The notes under the pieces: model-generated | The model's database searches: none | Told to the model about the DNA's origin: nothing | What the model saw: the letters and a program-made list of their open reading frames with translations, nothing else | Assembly: GCF_012396125.1 (NCBI RefSeq) | Contig: NZ_JAAXOX010000003.1 | Span: forward strand, 1 to 64,000 | DNA: 64,000 nt | Direction: 5' to 3' | Source: Cellulomonas denverensis | GTDB taxonomy: Bacteria > Actinomycetota > Actinomycetes > Actinomycetales > Cellulomonadaceae | Position numbers and translations under genes: made by a program | Shown: piece after piece, positions 35,287 through 43,400 of the stretch | Numbering within the stretch: position 1 is the first letter of the stretch | Layout of the letters: each line of letters begins with the position of its first letter

Positions 35287-35482
35287 TCAGCGAGCGACGC
35301 CGGGAACGCCGGCACCAACCGGGGCGGCCGCGAACGTGGTGTTCTCCCACTTCCAGGCCTCGATGCGCGGGCCGACCCACAGCAGGTAGATCCCCAGGGT
35401 GATCACCGACAGCAGGAACCACTTGATCCACAGGCCGAAGAGGCCCGTGGCAGTGCCGGTGAAGACCAACGGCTGGCCGTCG
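35287..35482 (-). pseudogene. 3' fragment of a DUF898-like gene (duplicate)
   Basis: It encodes the last 65 residues of a membrane protein (GQPLVFTGTATGLFGLWIKW, then the SVITLGIYLLWVG segment and the VGAGVPGVAR end). These are almost identical to the intact gene at 54336-54689. The first half is missing: upstream of the Gly-Gln codons the sequence is unrelated. The similarity also covers the downstream hairpin (35240-35286 region). It is a truncated relic and probably not expressed. Confidence 0.8.
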
Positions 35483-35532
35483 GGGTCTGCGGATCTCGCA
35501 ACCACCCAAGGGATGTAGTCCTGGACGCGCCA

Positions 35533-35561
35533 CCAGATGTAGTGCGCAGAACTACATCTGG
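35533..35561. promoter_or_regulatory. Palindromic putative operator of the XRE-type gene
   Basis: CCAGATGTAGT and ACTACATCTGG form a perfect 11-bp inverted repeat with a 7-nt centre, ending 17 bp before the ATG of the helix-turn-helix gene. A further GATGTAGTCC half-site lies at 35512-35521. The position and symmetry suit autoregulation by the dimeric regulator, but it could also be a terminator remnant. Confidence 0.5.
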
Positions 35562-35578
35562 CTTGAAGGCCCCTGACG

Positions 35579-36220
35579 ATGAGCACGTCGAAGAGCCGCG
35601 AGGGCTGCGGGAGGATCCTCCGCAAGCTGCGCAGCGAGGCAGGCATGACGCGGACCGAACTTGCTGAGAAGGTCGGCTACGGCCGCGGCGGCCGCATCGC
35701 GCTGGCGAAGGTTGAGCGTGGCCTGGCAGAGCCGACGCCGGAGCGGCTCGCGGGCCTATGCGCCGCGCCGCACATCAGACCCGAGGACCTCGACGCTCGG
35801 GTTGCACTGGCCGTGGCGAAGGATGCCTCCGATCGAGGGGACGTCCCGCCCAACGACTACGTGCTAGCAGTCCTCACCGCGTGCGAGGGGGACGCGAACG
35901 CCCGGTGCCTCCGCGAGCTAGCAGCCGACGCCGCCGAGCTGGAGGAACGCGCAGTGGAGCACGTCGACGCGCTCTCAGCTGCTGCCGGAGGCGCTTATGG
36001 CCTGCTGGTCGAGCCGTTGGTCGCGCTGATCCCCCGAATCTCCGGACTTCGCGAACCGGCGATGGTCTCGCGCCTGTGCGCGCCGCGGGTCGCTGGGCAG
36101 ATCGACGTCCAGATCCAGAGGACCAGCAGCACGCTCGTCATGAGCGCCACCACCTTCGGCCTGGGGCCGGGTGCGGGCGCGCTCGGTGATCTCGCGAGTC
36201 CGCGGTCTACGCGACCGTGA
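35579..36220 (+). CDS. XRE-family helix-turn-helix protein
   Basis: 213 aa. Residues about 10-65 form an HTH_XRE domain (LRSEAGMTRTELAEKVG, then IALAKVERGLAEPTPERLAG). The remainder is helical with a conserved-looking acidic block (RELAADAAELEERAVEHVDAL) and has no recognised domain. It is the first gene of the island and lies behind a palindrome. It may set the expression of the defence genes further on. Its last 50 bp overlap the next open frame, which opens the possibility that one gene has been split by a frameshift. Confidence 0.7.
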   Translation: MSTSKSREGCGRILRKLRSEAGMTRTELAEKVGYGRGGRIALAKVERGLAEPTPERLAGLCAAPHIRPEDLDARVALAVAKDASDRGDVPPNDYVLAVLTACEGDANARCLRELAADAAELEERAVEHVDALSAAAGGAYGLLVEPLVALIPRISGLREPAMVSRLCAPRVAGQIDVQIQRTSSTLVMSATTFGLGPGAGALGDLASPRSTRP

Positions 36221-36875
36221 GGAGGCACGCCCATGCGTCGACCGGCAAGGGGCGATCTCCGAACTGCACGGGGTCGCCCAGGTCAACGCGGTCCATGCCC
36301 GCCTCGGCCTGGGGGCCAAGGCGAACGGCGGGTTCGGCGCGGCTGGCGGGCAGAACCTGCTTCGCGCCGTCGACGTGGCGCCGCGAGTGCTGGAAATGAG
36401 CGGCGCTGTGCTCATGCATACTGTCCGCGCTGTCGCGCAAGCCCGGGAGCAATCCGTCGCGCTGGAGAGGGCGGAGCGCGCGCATGCGCAGACGCGTGCC
36501 GAGCTCGAGAAGTCCTGGCAGTGGTCCGCACAGCAGGCGGAAGGCTTGCGCCTGCTCGCTGACGCCGGCGGGGCCCTCATGACCGAGATCGCCCGAACCA
36601 TCCCGGACTCCGGGGGTGTGCGCTGGGATGACCTTGAGGAGACGACGCGCGGGTGCCTGGTGCAGGCCCTCGAACTGGCCGGGGTCGCCCAGGCCGTCGA
36701 GGCGCTGCCGATCTGGCCGACCGAGGAGCTGCGGGACGCCACCGCCACCGATGGCGAGCTGCCCGCCGCCGAGCCGGAGGGCCACGTGGCCGTCCACTGC
36801 GCTGAAGAGAGGGTCGTCGAGAGCTGGGTCGAGCCCGTACTTCAGCGCGCTCGGAACCTAGCCGCGCGGGCGTAG
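36171..36875 (+). CDS. Hypothetical helical protein
   Basis: Up to 234 aa from a GTG inside the preceding gene; a GTG at 36186 is also possible. No ribosome-binding site stands out, so the start is uncertain. The middle is a long alpha-helical, coiled-coil-like stretch (VAQAREQSVALERAERAHAQ, TRAELEKSWQWSAQQAEG). No family recognised. It may be the continuation of the XRE gene after a frameshift, or an independent partner translated by coupling. Codon use resembles that of the island rather than the backbone. Confidence 0.45.
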   Translation: MRARSVISRVRGLRDREEARPCVDRQGAISELHGVAQVNAVHARLGLGAKANGGFGAAGGQNLLRAVDVAPRVLEMSGAVLMHTVRAVAQAREQSVALERAERAHAQTRAELEKSWQWSAQQAEGLRLLADAGGALMTEIARTIPDSGGVRWDDLEETTRGCLVQALELAGVAQAVEALPIWPTEELRDATATDGELPAAEPEGHVAVHCAEERVVESWVEPVLQRARNLAARA

Positions 36876-37477
36876 CCCGGGGGGCGCGTCGCACATACGT
36901 AGCGTGCCAGAGCGTGTTGCGCACCCTGCTCATTCCTCGGCCACCGCCTGCGCGGTATGCGTGGCCCATCCGCCCTCGCGGACCAGTACTCCGCGCGCTG
37001 GCGACGGATCGTTCCCGCCGTAGGCAGTTCGCTCCTCCGCTGCTCGTCCTGCCGCAGCGGCAGGGCCAAAGGTGCCGGAGGTCATGTGCGGGACGCGCCG
37101 GTCAACCTCAGCCTCCCCAGCATCGAGAAGCGCGCATAGCTAGCCAAACTCTGTCGAGGCGCATGCGAGCTCGGCCGTCGCAGGCGCCCACCTGCGCACG
37201 CGTTCGCTCTGCGAAGAGGCGGCCCGGAACCGGCAGCCGCGATGCGAGGCGACGTGCGGGAGAAGGCTCGATCTCGTCTCGGGGCGGCAGGTGCGCCGCG
37301 AGTGGAACGGAGACCACTCGTTGCTGACCTGGCACGACTGCGAGTTTCGGCCGGGCCCAGGCATGGACGCTGACAAGTACGGCTGCAGCTCTCGAGTCCG
37401 GCCGAGTCCGACCGGGCCGGGCCGTGTCACCCATTCGGCCAGCGTTGTCGGACCGGCGCGCTACGGTCGGACGCACC
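36876..37477. other. 600-bp gap without a supported gene
   Basis: No open frame here has convincing codon bias, start site or family resemblance, and the reading frames are broken. It may hold the promoter of the helicase operon and degraded sequence. A GC dip is visible compared with the backbone. Confidence 0.5.
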
Positions 37478-39544
37478 ATGCACTCAACCCCCGAAGTCGA
37501 AGGTCGCTTCCGCTGGTGGGACGAAGCTCTTCGCCGCGCGTACTTCGCCCAGCCCGGCAAGCCGTGCGTGCTCGCCGTCGATGGAGACGAGCTCGCACGA
37601 ATGGCGCCGGACCTGGAAGACGCCGCGGCAGATCTCACACGCGCGGTCCGCCGCGTTGCGGGGATACCGTCCAGCAGCGACTACTTCCCAGGCACCACCG
37701 AACGATACGAGAAGTGGAAGAAGCACGGTTGCGAGGGGCTACCTCCCGTGCTGCCGCTTCTCGCTCTCTCTGTGCTGGCGGCGACCCGGATGCACGGCAG
37801 CGGCCCCTACTCCAGGAGCAACTACTACATCCGGCTAAGCGAGCTCCTAGCGGCAGCTGGCGCACCGGGCAGCGTCGAAGAGATCCGCTATCAGGTGCAG
37901 AGGCGTTTCGGCAGCGTGGCCGGGATGTGGCGGGACCTGCATGAGTATCTCCGCAGGCATCCCGAGCACGGCGAGTCGACGATCCGCGAGCACCCGAGCC
38001 TCACGATCATCGGGTACCCGCTGTCACAAGCGCTTGTCCGCAAGTCCGACCGAGCCGTGCTCACGCACTTCTTCTCCAAGCTGGCCCTGGGCGCTCAGCG
38101 CGACATCCCCGGTGATTCGCTCCTGGCGACCCTGCGTCTCTGGGCAAGCCGCCCCCGCGGATTTAGCGATCCCTTCGTCCGTGCGATCCGCGATGACGAG
38201 GTCAAGGCCCTAGTCCTCCCGATCGTGCTCGGCCTCATGCACTCATGGGACGGCCGCGTGCTCGGCCCGGAAGGGCGCAGCCAGGTCACTGCACGGCTCG
38301 CGATCGATCCGGATAGGTGGTCCGCATGGTGGGTCGTCGAGGCCGTGGCCGCGACAGGTGGCACCGTCAAGGGAACCGTTGGCGGGCGCCAAGTCGAGGT
38401 GCAAGTCTCAAGGAGAGAAGGAGAGACGTACGCCACACTGGGAGGCCTCCCGGGCAGCAGCGGGCCTCTCTGCAGATCTGGGTTCGAGCTGCGGAGTGAT
38501 GGGGCGACGGTGGTCGCGCGACGCGCGGGACTGGTGTTTTTCGCCGAGGATCCTGCGCTCGGTGCCTGGCTCTCGCGAGACTCCATGTCGCCGTACGAAG
38601 AGCACATCGTCGCCGCGTCTGCAGACGTCTCCTCGGCCTTTCGCGAGGCACTGGAGACGGCCGCAGAGCCTGGGTGGCGCGAGTTGCGGCAGCGCCCGGA
38701 GTCGCCGCTGATGACCGGCTACGTCATCTATCGCAGGGTCCGGTTCTCGCGTGACACCCGACTGGACGCCGTCGTCCAGAAGTTCCCCTCGCTCGCCACA
38801 ACCGGCCTGAGGCCTGATGACACCGTCCGCGCACGACTCGTCAACGGCCTTCGTGTCGCCCGTGAGATGAGCAGCAACTGCTACCTCATTGGCGGCGCAC
38901 CAGATCTGCTGCTGCCGTCGGGCCCTGAATCACGCCGCGTCACGGTGACTCTGGATGGTGCCACCCAGCAGTTCCGGGCCACGGGATTCCCAATCCCTCT
39001 CTGCCGTGTCCGCGGGCTTGAACCTGGCCCCCATACCGTGCAGGTCGAGGGCCAGACCCTGACCTTTCATCTGGTGAAAGATGACCCCGCGCCGGAGGAG
39101 GCAATCGCCGCAGAAGGGCTGGGCTGGGATGCGAATGGCAGCCTCTCGACAGCGACTGCCGATACGCTCGCACGTGGCGCTGTCGTCGCGGGCGTTGACA
39201 TCCTCCGCCCCGTCTTTCCTCAGCGCAGGCAGGACGAGACGGCGATGATCCACCGCGACGGGCGCTGGCAGCACGTCAGCGAGCCCGGGTGCCCCGCCTT
39301 CCTGGACGGCCATGTCCCACCGTCCCCCCGTTTCGAGCTTCTCGCCCCGCCATCGGCGGTCTGGCTCGTCGAGCGCCGGGGTGCGCGCTGGCGGGTGCAC
39401 AAGCTGGCTGAAGAGGCACCGGCCTTCTCAGCGTCCTCGCTGTCCACCACCGACCGCGAATCCTGGCGCCGCCTCGTCGGTAACGGACCCGAGCACGACA
39501 CACTGTGGTGGATGTACCTGCAGGCAGCGGGGGTCGACGCGTGA
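37478..39544 (+). CDS. Unknown protein, first gene of the DruE-like operon
   Basis: 688 aa from the ATG at 37478. No domain recognised with certainty. The first 270 residues are helical with several Trp/Tyr-rich stretches (RFRWWDEALRRAYFAQPG, YYIRLSELLAAAG). Two beta-rich parts follow (VKGTVGGRQVEVQV; RRVTVTLDGATQQF) that look like Ig-like or OB-like sandwiches. The C-terminal 100 residues contain VWLVERRGARWRVHKL. The gene overlaps the next by 4 nt (GTGA), so the products are made together. Druantia systems pair a DruE helicase with large family-specific partners, which is the suggested role. Whether it equals DruF or another known partner cannot be decided here. Confidence 0.75.
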   Translation: MHSTPEVEGRFRWWDEALRRAYFAQPGKPCVLAVDGDELARMAPDLEDAAADLTRAVRRVAGIPSSSDYFPGTTERYEKWKKHGCEGLPPVLPLLALSVLAATRMHGSGPYSRSNYYIRLSELLAAAGAPGSVEEIRYQVQRRFGSVAGMWRDLHEYLRRHPEHGESTIREHPSLTIIGYPLSQALVRKSDRAVLTHFFSKLALGAQRDIPGDSLLATLRLWASRPRGFSDPFVRAIRDDEVKALVLPIVLGLMHSWDGRVLGPEGRSQVTARLAIDPDRWSAWWVVEAVAATGGTVKGTVGGRQVEVQVSRREGETYATLGGLPGSSGPLCRSGFELRSDGATVVARRAGLVFFAEDPALGAWLSRDSMSPYEEHIVAASADVSSAFREALETAAEPGWRELRQRPESPLMTGYVIYRRVRFSRDTRLDAVVQKFPSLATTGLRPDDTVRARLVNGLRVAREMSSNCYLIGGAPDLLLPSGPESRRVTVTLDGATQQFRATGFPIPLCRVRGLEPGPHTVQVEGQTLTFHLVKDDPAPEEAIAAEGLGWDANGSLSTATADTLARGAVVAGVDILRPVFPQRRQDETAMIHRDGRWQHVSEPGCPAFLDGHVPPSPRFELLAPPSAVWLVERRGARWRVHKLAEEAPAFSASSLSTTDRESWRRLVGNGPEHDTLWWMYLQAAGVDA

Positions 39545-40470
39545 TCGGCGACCGGCTGCTCTCCTGGATGTCGGCGACCGGCTCTGGGTCCGTCAGGGAC
39601 CTCCGGCGGCGCGTCCAGTGGATGGCCCGTACCAGCGACGCAGACCACAGCGCGCAGGCCGCCGCGCGCTGGGTTCGGGACATGTCGACTCTCGGCCATT
39701 GCGAGGTCGACTGGCAGGCAGACCGATGGTCCATCGCCCCACCCGCGCTGGCTGTGCTCCCCTGCTCCGACGGGCGAGCTGCGTTAGTCGGTTCCCGCCG
39801 CGCGGCGCTGCTCGACCGATTGGAGGGGAGCAGCTTGTGGATCGAGCATCTTGTGCAGGAGCCCTCTGGCGACGACTTACCGCTGCCGACAACCGTCCTG
39901 GTGAGCTACGACTCGTACGACTCGCTCGCGGCCGAGGCCGTGCGCATCGGAGCAGCATTCGGTGGGTGCGCCGCGGTGAGGCTGGCCGCGCGGGTGCCGA
40001 GAGTCGTCCATGGGGCCGCCGCCGCGCCACCCCCCTGGTCCAGCACCACCCTGGAGCGATTCGAGGGCCTGAGTCGCCCCTACTTCAGGCCGGAAGCCAT
40101 CCCCGCCGGAGGCCGTGCCCGAGACGGCTTGTACCGGATGGAGGTGCTGGGTCGGCACGCCTACCTGCTCATGCGCGACGGTGCCTGGCATCACTGTGGC
40201 CGTGCGGAAGGCGTCTACCTTGAGCTCGCCCGCTGGGGGGAGACCACCCTCCGCTATCGGCCCGACGCCGCCGGCTACCCGGAGTCCGGGAGCCTCTTCG
40301 TCGACTGGGGGGCACCGCTCCCGCTGCTCCAGGCGCGCGCGCTAGTGCTCTGCAGCGGCAAGGTGCCCCGGTTCGGGCAGGCCGGTCAAACAACGATCTA
40401 CGGCAACGTTCCGGTCAAGGTGGCCCACCTGGTGGCCGACACACTGATGCAGAAGCTGGTCATGCTGTGA
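39541..40470 (+). CDS. Unknown winged-helix-like protein, second gene of the DruE-like operon
   Basis: 309 aa from a GTG overlapping the previous stop. Residues about 10-75 look like a winged helix (SVRDLRRRVQWMART, AARWVRDMSTLGHCEVDWQ, then RWSIAPPALAVLP). The remainder is mixed alpha/beta without a known family. It ends 28 bp before the helicase start. The tight spacing of all three genes suggests they form a functional unit. The N-terminal fold suggests DNA or partner binding. It may be the counterpart of the small subunit (DruG-like) in type II Druantia, but this is inference from gene order and size. Confidence 0.75.
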   Translation: MIGDRLLSWMSATGSGSVRDLRRRVQWMARTSDADHSAQAAARWVRDMSTLGHCEVDWQADRWSIAPPALAVLPCSDGRAALVGSRRAALLDRLEGSSLWIEHLVQEPSGDDLPLPTTVLVSYDSYDSLAAEAVRIGAAFGGCAAVRLAARVPRVVHGAAAAPPPWSSTTLERFEGLSRPYFRPEAIPAGGRARDGLYRMEVLGRHAYLLMRDGAWHHCGRAEGVYLELARWGETTLRYRPDAAGYPESGSLFVDWGAPLPLLQARALVLCSGKVPRFGQAGQTTIYGNVPVKVAHLVADTLMQKLVML

Positions 40471-40498
40471 CTGGCGTGAAGCAAGGGGATGGGGATTG

Positions 40499-43400
40499 AT
40501 GGACAGCACCAGCGGAGGAGAGCGTCGGCTCAACCCCCTCGGCACGTTCAACAGGCTTCGCGAGGCGTACTTCAAGTATTACAACACGCCCTTCGGGCTC
40601 GCGAACCGCCAGCTGGAGGAAGAGCGCCGCATGCTCCTCGACCGTGACGGCGGTGTGTTCCGCAGCCCGCACATCGAGCTCCGCCCGGAGTACGTCACGG
40701 CTGCCCGTACTCTCGGCGAGTCCGTCAGCGCCTCGGGTGCCTCGCCGGAGCTCGACGAGTTTGCGCAGTGCGGGCTCTTCCCACCTGGGACCACCCTGTA
40801 CCGCCACCAGGAGGAAGCGCTCGCGGCCGGGGTCGCCAACGGCCGGCACATGGTGATCACGGCGGGCACCGGGTCGGGCAAGACAGAGTCGTTCCTGCTC
40901 CCTGTGCTGTCGACTCTGCTCGAGGAGTCCAGGGCGTGGCGGGGCGCGCCCGCGCCGCATCAGCCATCACCTTGGTGGCGGAGTGACGCCGAGCCCTTCG
41001 CCGCGCAGCGGGATGGCGAGCACGGCCGGCCTCAGGCCGTGCGGACGCTGATCTTGTACCCGATGAACGCGCTGGTCGATGACCAGCTCATCCGCCTACG
41101 GCGTGCGCTCGACAGTGATGCTGCCCGTAGCTGGCTCGACACCCACCGCCGGGGGCACCGGTTCTACTTCGGGCGCTATACCGGGTCGACGCCTGTCACG
41201 GGCGCGCCGGGCAATGGCCTCGCCGTCAAGGATCTGCGCCACTACCTCAGGGAGACCGAAACAAGGTCGAACCGTGCGAGGGAGCTTGCTCTGGCCCCCG
41301 GTGCGGACCCGGATACCCAGTACTTCGTGCCGCGGCTCGACGGCGCTGAGATGCGGTCCCGCTGGGACATGTCTGCAGCGCCGCCGGACGTCCTCATCAC
41401 CAACTACTCAATGCTCAACGTCATGCTTCTCCGGGAGAGGGACGATCTCTTCTTCGACTCCACAAAGGCGTGGCTGGATGAGAACCCGGCGAACCGGTTC
41501 ACACTCGTCGTTGACGAACTGCACATGTATCGCGGCACCGCAGGCACCGAGGTGGCCTACCTCCTGCGGCAGCTTCGTCACCGGCTAGGGCTCGGCGACC
41601 GGCCCGAACAGTTCCGCGTTCTCGCGGCATCCGCCTCTCTGGACCCCGCTCGCGACCAGCGCTACCTGGCGAGCTTCTTTGATGTCGAGCCAAGCAAGTT
41701 TGAGTTCGTGCGAGGACACCTTGTGCCGTCGCTCCCCGCGGCGGCGAGCGCGGTGCCGCCGGCGCAGATCCTCGACGCCCCCGACGCACCTGCGGCCGCC
41801 GCCCTGGCGCGGAGCACGGGGCTCATGTCCGCCATCAGGACCGCCCTGCACGAGGGCGGCGGCACCGGCGCCTCCAAGACTGTGGGCGACCTTGCCCAGC
41901 AGCTGTTCCCTGAAGCCTCATCAGACGAGGGGGAGCAGGCTGTGGCGCGCATCCTTGAAGGACTCGCAGCTGACCCGGAACCCGGTGACCCGCGGCTCCG
42001 GGTACACATGTTCTTCCGCAACGTCCCAGGTGTCTGGGCGTGCTCCAATCCCGAGTGCGGCAGAGTCCCCTCTGACCACCGCGAAGGGCGAGGAGTCGGC
42101 TGGCTCTACGCCGAGCCGGTCAGCCGCTGCGGCTGCGGCAGCCGCGTGCTCGAGCTGCTTTACTGCCAGAACTGCGGTGATGTGTTCCTCGGGGGCTTCG
42201 CGCCGGAGGGTGCCACGCAGAGGAGCGCGGTAGACACAACACTCCTCGCCGACGTCCCAGAGCTAGCAAAGCTCCCCGACCAGGTCTCACTCGAGAGGAC
42301 CGCCGCGAACTACGTCGTCTACTGGCCAGACCGGCGGCCCACCCTCGATCGTCTGGACAAGGCGGTATGGGGCACCAAGAAGACCGCCGAGTTCGCGTTC
42401 AGGAAGTCGGAGCTCAAGCCCGGCACCGGTGGTTTGCGCAACACCGAGGCCGAGGCCACAGGCTGGAGCTTCCACGTGACCGTCGCCCCTGGCTCCAAGG
42501 ACGGGCCGGCCGCTCACGAGCTCAGCCCGTTCCCCACGCAGTGCCCCTCGTGCGGGGACGACTGGGAGATCAAGTTCAGCCACGAGCGCAACGGGATGCT
42601 TCCTGTGACAGATCCCCTGCGGAAGCGTTCCCCGATCCGTGCGATGCGTACCGGTTTCGAGAAGATCAACCAGGTGCTCATCACCGAGCTCGCTGGAGAC
42701 CTCGCCGAGGATGATCGCAAGGTGATCGTCTTCACCGACAGCCGCCAGGACGCAGCAAAGCTGTCCTCAGGCCTGGGGCTGCGTCACTACCAGGACCTGC
42801 TGCGGCTGCTCCTCGTCCAGCGGCTCACAGCGGCAGGGGACCCCTCCGAGGACGTGCGGCTGGCCAGAGGCAACGTGATGGATGGCGCCAGGACGGACGC
42901 ATCCTGGGAGGCAATCGCGCGGCTAAGGGAGAGAGACCCCGCCACATGGTCGGAGCTCCGGGACTACTGGGGCGGCCAGCCAGGTGCGACGGACGAGCTC
43001 CTGGCCCGCCTCGAGCTGCGCCTGAGCTCTCAGCCAAGCATCGCTGAGATCTCGAGTGCGCTGACGAGCGACCTGCTCGCTCTGGGCATGAACCCCGGCG
43101 GTCCGCACGCTGGTCTGCAGCAGACAAGGGAAAAGGCCCCACGCCCGTGGACGTCCTGCTACGACTGGGACGCCACGCCACCCGCCGAGCGCGGCGGGCT
43201 GACGCCGGCGCAGAGGACGCTGCTCCAGGACATCCAGCAGTCCCTGATCAAGGAGCTGCTCGACGGGCTGTTCTCCGGTGCGGGTCGCGACTTCGAGTCG
43301 CTCGGGCTCGGCTGGCTCACGCTCCAAGGCGACACGGCCAGACCTGACATTGATCCGTCGAGCCCTCTCGCGCACGTGCGGGCAGCGCTGCGCGTGCTCG

